Shown here piece by piece: positions 32,474-45,044 of a DNA stretch of 64,000 nt (position 1 is the first letter of the stretch; each line of letters opens with the position of its first letter). Origin of the DNA: Neurospora tetrasperma FGSC 2508 (lineage: Eukaryota > Ascomycota > Sordariomycetes > Sordariales > Sordariaceae); the NCBI RefSeq assembly GCF_000213175.1, contig NW_009799099.1, positions 235,373 through 299,372 of the forward strand. Direction: 5' to 3'. Under the pieces are notes generated by a model. It did no database searches. It saw only the letters and a program-made list of their open reading frames with translations, and was not told the DNA's origin. The position numbers were made by a program, and so were the translations under genes.

Positions 32474-34294
32474 TCAAGCACCAATGCTGCGCTTCTGAGC
32501 CGTCAAAACAAGCCTCGCCTTGCGCTGCTGACCGTCAACGGCCTCCGTCTTGGCACCGCGGTTGCTGTTCTTCAACAAGCTTGCAAAGCTGCCAGAGTCA
32601 CGGCTGGCCGCCTCGTTATCCGAGCAGTTGGTGCTGTCAACGCTCGTGCGGTTGGTCTTTTGACGCGAGCTCGGGCGGTCCGAGCCAATGGCGCCCCAGC
32701 TGCCAGTACTAGTGCGTGAGCTAGGCAGGCTGCTCTCGGCATCGTCGTGGTCGAGCAGGATACCGGATCCGCTACGACCCGAGTCGCTGTCGTTGTCCGT
32801 CAAGGGTGTCTCCACCAGCTCGTCGGCACTCTCGGAAATAGGGCTGATGCTTCCAGAGGAGCGGGCCTCCTTGCGCCTTTCAAGGCCGGCGCGCACAAGA
32901 TTGTGGATCGCCGAGCGGCGGGTGCGAGCCACAAAGTTCTTGCTACCCTCGTGCTTGGAGGTCGGCTTGGACTTGAGCTCGTCCAGCGAGGGTGGGTTGC
33001 GCGGCTGACGGACGGGGTGCTCACCAGCACGAGCCTGACCGGGCCCATAACCGGCCGTCATAGGGGTCATCGGGAAAGTGGATGTCTTGAGACCAGCAGT
33101 CTTAGGAGGCTCCTCGTTGGTTGAGATGGTCAGCTGGTTCTTGTTGCCGTTCGCAGTCGAGATGGTCTTCTTATGACCACGACGGAACGCGTTGGCGCTC
33201 GGGGGAGGCAGGGGGTTGACGGCAGTCTCGACGACAGGCGACTCGAAGCGGCGAGGAGGCGACGAGTTCCGCGAGCTCGACTTGGTCTCGGTCGGGGGAG
33301 GGGGGGACACCTGCAAGCGGGGAGTGCCGACAGCCGGCTGCTGGACACCGCCGTAGTTGTTGAGGTTAAGCTGAGCAGTCTGGTTGGCGAGCTGGTTGGT
33401 GGCCTCGTAGAGCGTCTGCTGGCCAGTGGTGGGATCGTAGAGCGAGTAAGCGCTCTGCTGCTGGGTAGCAGCCGGGGTCATCAAGGCCTGGAGCTGCTGA
33501 AGGTGCTGGATCTGAGCCGCCTGCTGCGCACGAGCCTGCTGGAGCGCCAGATACTGTTGCTGGAGACGCTGCTGTTGGAGTTGCTCCACCTGTTGCTGAA
33601 CGTGGTGCTGCATCTGTTGCTGGTAAACAGTCGACTGGTGGCTCTGCTGCGAGGCCGTGGCCTGTCCCTGCATACGGTAACCCTGGGACTGGAGCTGCTG
33701 AGCAGCCGCCTGCAGGGCCTGCAGCTGCTGTTGCAACTGCTGTTGACGCTGAGCCAGAACGTGATTAGTGTACATGAGTTGAGCGTGCACATTGGGATCG
33801 AGCTCTCCCTGAACCGAGTCATCCATCGAAAGCTGCGAGACCATGATCTGGTCAGTTGTGTACTGCTGCTGCTGCTGTTGCTGCTGTTGATAAGCGGCCA
33901 CTTCAGCGTTGTAGACAGCCTGCTGTTGCATGGCCTGGTGTTGAGCCTGGTGCATACCGCCATAGGTCGGCATGGACGTCTTAGGTCCGTTCAGGTAGCT
34001 GGCGCCGTCATACATGCCAGGAGTGATTGAGTTGTTGCGGCTGTTCCGGGCATGAGGGTTGACGGTGGGTGAGGCGGGACCGTTTCCAATTGCGAAGCTG
34101 GTAGCGGTAGCCGACTTGGGGGCGGTTCTCAAACCCGCAAGAAGGTGAGAACGGCTGGTGCGTGGCGTGGGAATGCCAGTGTCGTTCTCGGGGATGGACT
34201 TGAAGTCGAAAGAAAGAGGCTTGATGTTCTGGCCACCTCTCCTCGAGGCCAGACCAGAGGACATGGCCTGCTGGTTGTACTGCATGTGCGCCAT
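32474..34294 (-). CDS. Glutamine-rich, largely disordered protein, possible regulator
   Basis: Single exon, 606 residues; the family is not named. The N-terminus has a conserved-looking block (IKPLSFDFKSIP, then GIPTPRTSRSHLLAGLRTAP). Residues about 110-285 are dominated by Gln runs, including nine consecutive Gln near residue 140, with heptad spacing suggesting coiled-coil or prion-like assembly. Near residue 455 is a basic block (FVARTRRSAIHNLVRAGLER). The C-terminus is Ser/Thr/Asp-rich with many candidate phosphosites. Such composition is common in fungal RNA-binding or transcriptional co-factors, but no domain proves this. A long gene-free upstream region with a GAT microsatellite suggests complex control. 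Confidence 0.75.
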   Translation of the reverse strand: MAHMQYNQQAMSSGLASRRGGQNIKPLSFDFKSIPENDTGIPTPRTSRSHLLAGLRTAPKSATATSFAIGNGPASPTVNPHARNSRNNSITPGMYDGASYLNGPKTSMPTYGGMHQAQHQAMQQQAVYNAEVAAYQQQQQQQQQYTTDQIMVSQLSMDDSVQGELDPNVHAQLMYTNHVLAQRQQQLQQQLQALQAAAQQLQSQGYRMQGQATASQQSHQSTVYQQQMQHHVQQQVEQLQQQRLQQQYLALQQARAQQAAQIQHLQQLQALMTPAATQQQSAYSLYDPTTGQQTLYEATNQLANQTAQLNLNNYGGVQQPAVGTPRLQVSPPPPTETKSSSRNSSPPRRFESPVVETAVNPLPPPSANAFRRGHKKTISTANGNKNQLTISTNEEPPKTAGLKTSTFPMTPMTAGYGPGQARAGEHPVRQPRNPPSLDELKSKPTSKHEGSKNFVARTRRSAIHNLVRAGLERRKEARSSGSISPISESADELVETPLTDNDSDSGRSGSGILLDHDDAESSLPSSRTSTGSWGAIGSDRPSSRQKTNRTSVDSTNCSDNEAASRDSGSFASLLKNSNRGAKTEAVDGQQRKARLVLTAQKRSIGA

Positions 34295-34298
34295 TTTT

Positions 34299-34331
34299 GA
34301 TGGTGATGATGATGATGATGATGGATGGATA
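34299..34331. repeat. GAT microsatellite upstream of Q-rich gene
   Basis: Seven or more GAT units followed by GGAT units, immediately before the start codon of the minus-strand Q-rich gene. In the transcript this is an ATC-repeat leader. Confidence 0.8.
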
Positions 34332-35824
34332 TTAGGAAGAATATGCCGGTTGCTGCAAGAACGTGATCAAACGCTCTGATGTTGCGACCGCTCTATTTTC
34401 TCTCGAAGAATGCGAAAACGATGTGAAGTCGTAGAAGCCTGTACCAAGACCCCAACCCAAAGATTATGCAATGGTGGTGGTTGTATAAAAACAGCTGAAG
34501 ATGATTCGGAATGCGTTCCAATTAAAAGATTGTCGAGAGACGAAGGTCAAAAGATTGTGCTGTTGATGATGGAAGCCGAATGAGCGGGCAAAGCGTTCAA
34601 AAGCCGAAGCGACGAACAGAAGAGGGAAAGAAGCGGTCGAGGATCGACAGTTGCAAGTAGAAGACGGTCGTCGGTCGGCGGAGAGAGAGAAGGTAAAAAA
34701 AGCCCTCGCGCGCGTTCGGTGGGATGGTGAATGAGAAGGAAGGACGGTGGGGTTGTTCAAGTTTCTATTGATGACTTGTCGAGAGGAGGAGGAGTGAGGT
34801 GGCGAATCTGGTCGAACCGGTGCGAACCTTGGAATAGGTGCAGTGCGGTGGTGGTCAGGCAGAGTTGGCTCGGTTGCGACCGAAGACAGTGTGTGCAAGC
34901 CTGGACTTGACCGGGTCAGGAGACAACAAGCTGAAGAGACGGAGCTGCTAGCGGCAGGGGATGCTTGGCTGGCAGGCCGTAGTGTGGTGTGTGGCTGTCG
35001 GGTTTAGTACCTCTAGCGGGGAGCGACGACGCGTGGAGAAGTCAAACCTTTGTTTTCTCGGAATGGAGACAGACAAAGGGACAGAGGACAGAGCTGGCCA
35101 GAGCTACCTTTTTCCACTTGTTCCAAAGGGACGGGAGCGTCTTGAACAACAATGAACAGGACTGATGATCCTTTTTTTCTTCTTCTTCCTTCCACTCTCA
35201 AAGTGTGTGTGGCAGAAGAAGCAGCAACAGCTGACTGTGCGTGTGTGTGATTGCTGTATCTGGGGGATCACGTCTCCACGATGATCCTAGTATACAGCTC
35301 TTTCCGAATCAAGGACAATCAATCGCCTTTGATGAATGTTGCTGCCAGAGATTATTGTGTGAACGATGCGTGTTCGTGGTGGTTGGAGTGCGAATGCGTG
35401 GTGCGGTGCGTTGCGTGTTGTCGAGAAAAAAAAACCAATCGAGGCCGAGGTCGACAAGACAGAAAACGCGCGAGATTCAATTGGATCGTGATAGCAAATA
35501 GCGTGTGCAGCCGAAAATAGAATACAAGGATTAAAAGGAATATCCTTTTTGTTGCTTGTTGTTGTCGATGAGATCGGTCTTTTCTTTCCTTTTGCCCAGC
35601 TGGGGGGGTTTGTTTGGATTTTGGATTTTGGGGAGATTTCTGCAGTTGTGTGCGGTCTAGAATAGTGGGCGGGCGGGTGTGGTCAGGTGTGGTGCAGTGC
35701 GTATGGTCGAGAGGGGATCGAGATAGAAAGCCGAAGGAAGCGACGAAGGCGCGTTGCGTTGTTTGGGTACGTCTCGTCTCCGGTGGGGATGGTCTTGTCA
35801 ATTTTTTTCAATCAACGAGGCTCA

Positions 35825-35850
35825 GACGGACGGACGGACGGACGGACGGA
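35825..35850. repeat. GGAC tetranucleotide repeat
   Basis: About six GGAC/GACG units in a row. A similar shorter run occurs near 39391. Plain microsatellite. Confidence 0.85.
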
Positions 35851-36823
35851 TGGGCAGGAGGAAACCTGGCTGATGGAAGTGATCACAGCGGCAAAGGTGC
35901 CACACTAGGTAGAATAGCAGAGAAGACGGAACAGGAACAACTGAAGAATTGAGATGAATCAACAACAATTTTCGACAACGACGACGATGACGACAGACAG
36001 TGACGACGACCGACGTCTTTGCACGAATAGAGAGGAAGAAGGAAGAGGAAGGGGGGGTTGTTGCCAGACGAGGCTAGAAAAAGGAAAGGCGATCTAGATG
36101 GCGATGGAAAAAGAGGAAGAAAGAGAGAAAAAGACGGAAGTGTCTGAAGACTGGAGAGCGCCGAGAGAAGTCGAGAACAGAGTGCGCAAAGTCGACATTG
36201 GCAAGAGTGAGTGCGGTGCAGTTGACCTATCGAGCGGACAGATTTGCTGCAGTGGCCAGCCTGGGCTGCCCTGGCCCTAGTTCACACACCTCAGCGAGCA
36301 CCCTCATCGGGGGGCATTCACACAATCACCACAGCAGGGCATCACGTTGGGGAACAGTGCCCTGGACGGGCAGGGGGAGCCGCCCGACAACCCGCCCAGC
36401 AAAAACCTGGAAGCCGGGACCACGGACAGGCCAGAATGAGAGAACAGCGGGCGTGAACCAGCAGAACGCGTGCTGGCGGCGCAATCCGGGCGGGGCGGAC
36501 AAGAGGAGGTGGAGTCAAAAAGGAGGGAAAAGTGAAAACAGTGTGGGCAAGCCCCGGGTTAGCGAGCACAGCAAGAGCAACAGGGACCGCAACGATTGGC
36601 TGACTGCAGCAGGGGAAGTGGGGATATCACAAGGGTTAGCGGATAGCAGCCAGCGATGATTGAGCGAACGCCAAAAGCCTGAAGAGGGGGAATGACAGGA
36701 ATGACTGCCACGAAGGGAGGGGAAAAGCATCCTTTGGTTGGCCAATAGGAGAGCGCAATTACCACGTCGATGCGAGATGAGGTAAGCGTCCGGTGAGGAG
36801 CAAGAGGGAATTGCTATCTCGTG

Positions 36824-37421
36824 CCTATATAACGTTAACGTAATTTGGTCTGGGAGTGGCGCTACAATGTTAGTAGAGCAAGGTCATCTGTTGATATCCA
36901 ACTGTAATGGCGGCTACAGCGGGCATGCACCACCAGCTCACACTCAACCGGGCCAATCACACATTGTCCTGGACGGGCAACTTCGATGTGAGCAAAGGAG
37001 CCTATCAGAACACAGAAGCATCGATTACCTTGACATTTAAAAGTGGTCCCGCACCGACCCGTGCAGTGAGACGAAACACGGAACTTCCCCTGGGCCCTCA
37101 TCATTCATTCCTGTCCATCATTTGGGCATCTGCCATCTTCCTGGTATCAACCCATCATCGGGTCCAGACCAAGATGACCGCGATGATCACGATCTGATGT
37201 CGACACTGAAGAGAATCGGACGAAACAACGAAGAGACGGCACCGGATTATGCCTTACTGCCCGGAATCGAAGCCTCTTTCGATCTCGATTCCTTTGTTCC
37301 GATGATCCGTCCTGGGTGCTCCTTCCGTGGTGCTGACAGACAAAGCCTACCGCTAGTTCAGGCACTTCCCGCGATCAGATCCTGGGCTGTCACATTGACA
37401 CCGTCCTGTTCTTTCGGTTAA
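36824..37421 (+). CDS. Doubtful small gene with TATA box and two coding-like frames
   Basis: CCTATATAACG at about 36822-36832 precedes an ATG at 36907 by about 80 bp. The frame from there (residues about 1-53) prefers C/G third positions, and a GTGAGA donor-like site lies at 37066. A second frame overlapping downstream to 37421 also looks protein-like (NNEETAPDYALLPGIEASFD). I could not find an acceptor that joins the two in frame, so either part may be chance. Not recognised. Confidence 0.22.
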
Positions 37422-39130
37422 AGGAATCTTGAAGCATTGGAGAGTGGTAGCAAAGATGTGATGAGTTTCGGTGTCAGAACTTTTCAAGCTCGCCGAGAAT
37501 CCTCGTGTTGATGTCTGAATTGTAACCCAACCGTTGGATGCTCAACACTTTGATATCCTTTTTGAGAATACTATCCGCGAGAGAGACGTCTTAAAAGAGG
37601 TTCCCTGTCCATAACTTCCCTTGTGTGTTCCCTGGTGGCCCATTCCACCAATCACCATGTCTCCTCATTCCAAAACCGTCAAACAAAGTCACAAAATCCA
37701 CGAACCACAAAGGACGGGCGGGTGCGGCACACAAACATTACACTACCAAAAGGAACTTTTTTGGAACAGACTGACGGCTTTCCTTGTGCTTGTACAGGGC
37801 TGAAGAAGCGGCCACAATTGGACCACATTCATCATTGCACAGACGCACACACCATTCTGATATATGTATGTACATATTGACGACAGGTTCCTGTTCCTGG
37901 CTGCCCATTGAAACCGGAACGACCCATCCACGTGGATACCAAACCACCACAGACATGCATTCTGGCGCAGTCGGTTCAGTTGAGAGACGGCGGGTGCAGT
38001 GCGGAGCGTTGCTTTCACTTGCTTGCGCCAGACATACAGACAGCGGCAGTGCAGTGCAGCAAAACAAAGTCAATTCATTCAATTCCCCTCCCCCGCATCG
38101 GGACCATCGTCATTTCTCCATTTCGCCTAGAAGCTTCACTTGTGTTTTCCTCCCCTCCCTGGTCGGTCTCCAGCGACTCCAGCTGTCTGTCATTGCCCCT
38201 GGGCCTTGCTTGGTCCTGAACCAGATTCGCGGGTACGGAGACCAGCTCTCCGGTAACCATTCAGAGCATAAACACAGGCCAAAAAATATAAAACAATCTG
38301 GGGTACAGTACCTGCTTTGCGCCATGAACAAGCCCTGGAGGACCTGGAAGATGAGGGTGTGAAGTGTGGATTCGTCGCGGATGGCAACATGTCCCTGGAT
38401 ACCTACCTAGCTAGTGAATGGTGCAGTGCAGTGAGTGGGTTGCACAGCCGCCTCCTTCGGTGCCCTGCGGGCGTCCTCCTCCGGGGAAAAGGTTCAGTTT
38501 GGGTACAGTACGTGGGCAACGAAGCGAGCGAGACCTGGAGACTTGGAGAGTGGAGGGGGACCTAGAAGACGGAGGTCACGGTACATATCAAAATCTGAAA
38601 CGTGGGCCAGAGTAGGGCGAAACATTGTTCGCATTGTTCGCATTGTCCGCGTGAAGAAGAAGCCATGGAAGGGGAAATATCTCCTGAATCTTAATAGATA
38701 GGTACATAATTCGGAGTATTTTGTGGTGAATCACTGCAGTTCTAGAATCAGATGTGTACCTCGGCTTCGCCTTCTTGGCAGTAGAGGGAAACTTTCAGGT
38801 TGACATGCCTGTGAGTTCATTTTCATCCAATTTACAATTGTCAGATAGGCTAGTTTAGAATTCGCAAGAAAAGACATCAATCATGAGCGAGAAAAGAAAA
38901 AGAAAAAAAGAAAACGGTTTCCTCGATCACCGACAGCAAAGCGCAATCGCAGCCGCCGGAAACCGAAAGAGTCCTCCTGCAAAGAAACGCCGGCTGCATG
39001 CAAGTCAACTTTCACGCCCGGCACCTGCATTTCGCTTTGCTTGGCGTCTAATCTTCCCACCTTTTACAGTACATAGGTACATACTTACACCTCAGCACCA
39101 GCTGCCGGTCGAAGTGCAGGTGATGATCGC

Positions 39131-39150
39131 AAAAAAAAAAAAAAAAAAAA
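39131..39150. repeat. Poly-A homopolymer
   Basis: Twenty consecutive A residues in an intergenic region. Not preceded by a recognisable retroposed gene or SINE body. Confidence 0.85.
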
Positions 39151-40468
39151 GACGGCAATTAAAGGTAAGTGACGGCGCTTAGCATCATATGTTTGCTTCT
39201 TCTTTTTGAGCTTTGGGCTTTGAGAAGCGCGCGTGATTTCGGAGTCCGGACCGGCAGTTGATTACCACTACCACTGCCACTGCCACGAACGATAATTAGC
39301 GATCGCCTCGGTATGATCTGGCGCCACGATGGATTGATGTACGTGTAAATGGCATCCCCCATCTTTCTCTCCGGGGCCAACACAACGACAGACGGACGGA
39401 CGGACGGGCTCGCGCTGTGGTATCTATGTATGTACCTCCCGTCTATGCTCTTCGTTTTCCACTCACTACACTAGGTATTCAATATTCATTCCCGTGACTA
39501 CCTCTAGTGCATGTAGTGCACACATATTATCGCCGTTTGGGACTGAATGGACCCGGCCCGCAGCGCCCCGACGTGTCAAATACTGTAGGTCTTACCTTAG
39601 CTCTATATATAGTACACGTGTACACTACACGACAATCCCTTGCAGATCGCCGTAATTGCGGTTCTGTGTTGCCGTCGATCAATCGCTCGCCGGACCGACC
39701 GACTTTGTCGCTTTCAGATTGTAAGATGAATGCATAGCTACATGACTGCATCACGGTAGTCTATCACTAGGTAAGCAATTACAGAGTATGAAGTCCAGTC
39801 TCCCATGTTGATATGCAGATATATCAGCTGAGAGACAAAACCTAAGACGTCCCAACATTATCGAGAGCATGAAAGAGCATGATAGTCCAGAACTTTGTTC
39901 AGATCCAGAACTCCAGAACTCTACACTAGATTCAGATTCCAGATTCCAGAACACCTCCGGAAATTACACACGGGGACATGTGGGGAAATGGCTCAAAAAC
40001 ACCGGGATCACGGCCTTTCTGGAAAACCTGGAATACGAGACCCAACTGTTCCGGACGGCCCGGGGATGCTGGTCCAGCCGAAGAAGTGAAGTTCTGGAAC
40101 CGCTGCGCTGCGCCCCCCCCGCCCCGCCCTCCCTGAATTGCGGGACTTTGAGACAACTGGCCGAATTCTGGAAGCTCGGCGCCGCGCCGCGCACGGTATG
40201 GGGTACGGCATCCGGAGTGCACGGACATGGTACGGACGGGCGGGCAGTCGGAAGTCGGGGCGGGGCGGGTTAGTGGGACTAACATTGGGACCTATCTTGA
40301 CGATGGCTATACCGACGCAGTAAAGTCAAGTCTCATTTGAGTTGTTCCTAGGTATGTTCAGGTGGTCACAAGTATTCACATCAAAGTCACGACAATGGCT
40401 ACAACATGACCATAGACTTTGCCTCAGCCAATCCATAACATCATTACCGCACTACATACAGCTTCCAC

Positions 40469-41583
40469 CTATTTCGCGTTCTTCCCAAACAGGGCCTCCC
40501 TCACATCATACCCGTACTCGACCGTTCCATGCCAATAATTGACCGTATCAACTTTGGCAATCTTCCACGCCTCATCCAGGGCCTTCACCACCTCTTCGGG
40601 CAGCGGTCCCTTTTCGAGGTCGGTCAAGTTGCTATCCAGCTGATCAATACTGCTAACACCAATAATCACACCATCATTCCCATCCTTAATCTTCAGCGCA
40701 CTATGATGCACCATCCACCGCAACGCCGTCTCAATCATGCTAAGCCCTGCCTTCTCCACCGCCTGCTCGACCACCTGCAACGCGCGGAACGTCGATTCCT
40801 TAAAGTACCTACCGCGGTACATGACGCCCATCTTGTTGACGTCGGAAAACCGGCCCGACTCGGGCACCATGTCGTGCGACTTGATCTTGCCCGAGAAGAG
40901 ACCGCCGGCGAGGGGGTTGTAGACGACGATGTCGAGGCCGTAGCGGCGGCACGCCAGGACGAGCTCGGTCTCGAGAGACCGGGTGATGGCGTTGTACATG
41001 CCTTGGTAGATGGTGGGCAGGACCCAGTTGTTGTACTTGCACGTCATGACGATCTCGGCGACTTCGAACGAGGTGAAGTTGGAGATGCCGAAGCGGACGA
41101 ACTTGCCGGCTTTGTGCAGGTCGTTGATGGCCGAGAGGGTTTCGGCAAAGGGGGTTTTGCGGTCCTTTCACATGTCTGTCAGCCAAACCACCACATTCCT
41201 GGTCTGGGTAAAGAGGGGTATCTTACAGCAGCATGCAAATACAAAATATCCACACAATCGGTCCCCAACTCCTTCAGACTAATGTCGGCGCTCTCCAGGA
41301 CCTTGTCCCGCGTGTTATCTCCTCCGTTGGTGGGGTAGATGACCTTGGTAGCCAGAGTCAAGCCGCGGTCCTTCCAGCCCGCCTCGCGAGTAAAGGCTTC
41401 CTGCTTTCCACCAATGTACATGCGCGCCGTGTCGACTTCGTTGTACCCCCGCGACTGGAAGAGGTCGAGCACCTTGCTGAACTCGGGGACGGTGGTGACG
41501 CGGGCGCCCGTCTCGGTGTCGGTGCCAAAGGTCATGAGACCTAGGATCACGCGGGGCTGGGGGTTTTGGGCGATGAGGGGCAT
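40469..41583 (-). CDS. Aldo-keto reductase (AKR7, aflatoxin-aldehyde-reductase-like)
   Basis: Two exons, complement(40469-41164, 41227-41583), 350 residues; the 62-bp intron (donor GTAAGA, acceptor GTGAAAG, GGCTGAC branch) is phase 0. NADPH-dependent reduction of aldehydes or ketones in the cytosol. The catalytic tetrad is visible: Asp in NEVDTARMY, Tyr in the same block, Lys in LATKV, His in DILYLHAA. The NADP-binding GVSSIDQLDSNL block is at the C-terminus. The opening VILGLMTFG and the NYWHG near the end are typical of the AKR7 group acting on dialdehydes and succinic semialdehyde. Length is normal. It is divergent from the HET gene that follows, with no sign of a metabolic cluster. Confidence 0.9.
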
Positions 41584-42699
41584 TTTGGCGGGTTTATTGG
41601 TCTGGTATCTGTCTGGTTCCGATTGTGGTGGTTAGATGCTTGGCTGGGAACTCAATTGCTCATGGGAAAGGGCAGGTGGTGATGTTTATATGTTATGCAG
41701 TGGTGTTTGTTGACATGGATGGAGACACCCCCCGCATGAGGGGTTGCATGGGGGAAGAGGAGAAGGAGTCACGGTGTGAGCAGGGGTTAGTGGTTTTAAC
41801 GCCTATCTCCGATGTCACAAATGGGCACATTGGACTTACTTACCAACAGAAGAAACGACGCTGAGGGCCTCTAATTGAACGTGTCGGAGTTTGGGCAAAC
41901 ACCAGCAATTGAGGGTGTTGATGCTGTTTACTTGTTGGAGGGGTAAGATCGGACTTAGTGACGCCATCAGTCGCCGGCTCGAGGTGGAGGGAGGGAGCGA
42001 CCCGCTTTGAGTCGTGCCCGTCCCGATTACGGCAAGTCCGGCAACTAACAGCGGGACAAGACCGACACCGCAGTGGATGCTCCCGGCTTTGTCTCGTCCG
42101 AACTTGAACTTCATCTGAACTCCTTCCTTTAAGCTTCCTTCAGTTTGAGATGACTTTCTTGCGCCGCGTCACGAATTGCAATGGCGGCGGGAGACCAATA
42201 TCGATCACCTGCTGGATATTTCCCAGAGTGGACGGACACCCTCATTCTGCGCTATGCTGTCCTGTATTTGCACGGCTACAGCGTCCACGTTAGCGCACCT
42301 CCACCACAACACTGCGTCAATGGCAGAGGCCACTAACACGGGCTGTTCTTCACCTCGACAGCTCCATGGAACTCGTGCTTGTCTTTTTCTCCTTTGAGTC
42401 TTGATCAACCACTTTTCCACATCTCCAAGTGATCCTACGGCAAGGATCGTACTTAGCCGGCTCTAGCCACTTCCCACAATCCGTCAGCCGCCACAAGCAC
42501 CCAGGCAGCAATGCATCAGCCGAGATGGAGTCAAAGATATTGGGCAGCCAGTTACGGGCGAGCTTCACAACTCAGCTGAAGTCCAGTCTCCAGAGCCTTC
42601 TCTGCTTAGCTGGAACATAAGGACTGGTAAGCCTGCACCCATCTTCATTGTCATTGCCTACCTAGGTACCTTGCTCACCCCAACACGACTAACGTCAAA
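41584..42699. other. Divergent promoter region between AKR and HET genes
   Basis: 1.1 kb with no gene seen. CCTACCTAGGTACCTT stands just before the HET start and recurs near 58545, a common dispersed motif in this genome. Confidence 0.5.
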
Positions 42700-45044
42700 A
42701 TGGCCTCTCCCGACTTCAGACTCTGCATCTTTTGCCGACAGCTTGAGCCTGCCTCAAAGCCCTGTCCCAAGCAGAAGTCCCGAGATTCAGCAAAGAAGTC
42801 GGACCACTTCGGACCAGAGGAGCAGTTCAACCAACTTTGCCCGCTCTCTGCCGATGATGAAAAGCTTCTCAAGCAACTCCAAGATAAGCCCAGCTCGCTT
42901 TGCAAACGATGCGCCGATTACAATCCCCTCAAGGCCTTTGAGCTCTCAGAACCGCTCCCCTCGGGCCTCATTCCCGATGACAGTGACAAATTCAGGGATT
43001 ACTTCGTCCGCCTCAAGCCCTATGAGCTCGCCCTCGGTGAACTTGGATCGCTCGCCTTGCAAGCATCGTGCCCCTTCTGCCGGCTCATCTACCGCATCAT
43101 GCCCACCGAGGGCATACGTCCCGACACCAAGGGCATGAGACTCACTCCCTATCCTGCCTATGTCCGACATGCCGGCTGGCAGTACCTTGCTGAGGAGACA
43201 AGGACTAAAAGTGCCATCTTCTTGGGTCTGCGCCATTTCAGCCACATGATCCACGACCTCCAAGTTCCTTTGCTCTTCTCAGACAATGAACCAGGTGTGC
43301 AAAGCTCTGAAATGACGGGCCCTGCTATATGCTTGGCCACTGAAGACACGTTCCATGACCGGAAACAGTACAATGGACGGTTGATTGAGCCGTTTGTTGA
43401 CTTTGGGTTTGCGAAGAATGGCCTTGATGTTTGCTGGAAAAACCATAAAGAATACTGCATCTCTACGAAGCCCGAGGAATTATTCACCACAAAGATGATC
43501 GATGTCCTTGAACGCAAGGTGGTTCCCTACCCAAAGGGATGCGAGTATGTCGCTCTAAGCTATACTTGGGGTGGAATTATGCCGGAGGAAGGGGCCTTGG
43601 AAAAGAAGACTCTGCCGCAGACTATTGAGGACTCCATCACTGTCACCAAGAAACTTGGGAAGCGCTATCTCTGGGTAAGCAACCTGAGTCAAGTCATCTG
43701 CAGACGTCAAACTGACAATCCCTCCAGGTCGACGCCCTCTGCATCAATCAGAAACCCTGGGACACACTCTCCGTCCAAGAGAAAGCCGAAAAGACCCAGC
43801 AACTCGCCATGATGGATCTCATCTACCAATGCGCCGCCGTAACCCTCGTTGCCCTCTCTGGCCAGAACTCCAACGCTGGCCTTTGCGGAGTCTCGCGGGA
43901 ACGGGAGATGCAACTTCATGAGACTATCAACGGCCGCACGCTCTTCACCATCCCCGCTGTCGTCGAGGACGAAATGGCCGCTTCGGCATGGGACACTCGG
44001 GCCTGGACCTTCCAGGAAGGCATGCTGTCCAAGCGGTCTCTCTTCTTCTCTGACAAACAGCTCGGCATCTCCTGCCAGCGCTTTGGAGCGCCCGATGCCT
44101 ATGATCCCAGTTGTTACGAGCATCTATCGGACCGGCCTATGGATTCCTTTAGGCAGTTGATGAATGGGTTTAACCTTACTGATACCGACGTTAGTTCTCC
44201 CTTCGCCATTCCCTTATGCTGCTTCCTCGCTAACAGATGGACCCATTAGATCTCCGTAACAGACCCTCAACGCATCCTCCTCTACACCGGCCTCATCATA
44301 GACTACACCAGCCGTCAAATGTCCTGGCCTTCAGACTCCCTCAACGCCTGTCTCGGTTTGCTCTCCGCCCTCCAGCGCCATCTCTTCCCTTCCGTATTCG
44401 AATGGGGCCTTCCCCTGCGCCAATTTCCTCTCACCTTGGGCTGGTCTCACGATTGGTCCTTTCCCAAGCCCGAGAGGCTACACAAGGACTCCCCGCCGTG
44501 GGACATCGCCCGCCCACAAAGGCGAGAGAGCTTTCCGTCGTGGAGTTGGTGCGGCTGGGAGGGGCACGTCACGTTCGATCAGACCTCTTTGCTAGATGGT
44601 TCGCTTGTGACTGCTGGTAAAGGGCGAAGAGGGAGGGACGTGAAGAGTGACATGGTTCCGGAGTTTGTCGGTTGCGAAGGCAAAAAACTGACCATCAACG
44701 GCTACGTTTGCAACTTCTACATCCGCACGGAGCCGTTTAGCGAGGCGTTCCTCAAGAAGCCGGAGAATGAGGATGAGCAACCATTCGGCATCGTGTCGGA
44801 GAGAAACTTTCCTCATCCATATACGCTCAAGACGGGGGAGTATGAGTGTCTGGTTGTCGAGAGATTGAGGCATACACAAGACGAAAAGTTTGTCAAGGAC
44901 ACAGTGTACATGATTGTGTTGGATTGGGTTATAAGCCAGGACGGAAGGGGAGAAGTGGCAGAGAGGAGAACGTTTGTTACGGTGCAGAGTGATGTTGAGT
45001 TTGAAAAGGTGAAGCCGGTGAGGAGGGTGGTGCACTTGGAGTAA
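42700..45044 (+). CDS. HET-domain (heterokaryon incompatibility) protein, second copy
   Basis: Three exons, 42700-43674, 43728-44189, 44250-45044, 743 residues; introns of 53 and 60 bp are both phase 0. The HET domain at about residues 287-450 has CEYVALSYTWGG, RYLWVDALCINQ (the splice falls inside this block) and RAWTFQEGMLSKR. Upstream are cysteine pairs CIFCRQ, LCKRCADY and CPFCRLIY, the pre-HET pattern also seen in the HET gene at 5674-8283, though overall similarity is low. The C-terminal 300 residues are unassigned (SFPSWSWCGWEG is the usual HET-protein tail motif). Role: fungal allorecognition and cell death by family; specificity unknown. Confidence 0.88.

Larger units (their letters stand above)
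34295..40468. other. Gene-poor 6.2-kb region
   Basis: The part next to the Q-rich gene (34295-36250) is CT/GA-rich leader and promoter with microsatellites. Of the rest, only 36824-37421 gives a weak coding signal (listed separately). There is a 20-bp poly-A run at 39131-39150 and GGAC repeats at 35825-35850 and near 39391. Other open frames are short and mutually overlapping. No rRNA or tRNA was recognised. Confidence 0.5.

Noticed and set aside
33173-34030. Long plus-strand frame opposite the Q-rich gene
   Set aside because: It is the antisense of CAG/CTG-rich coding sequence (Leu/Glu-rich shadow) and has no domain.
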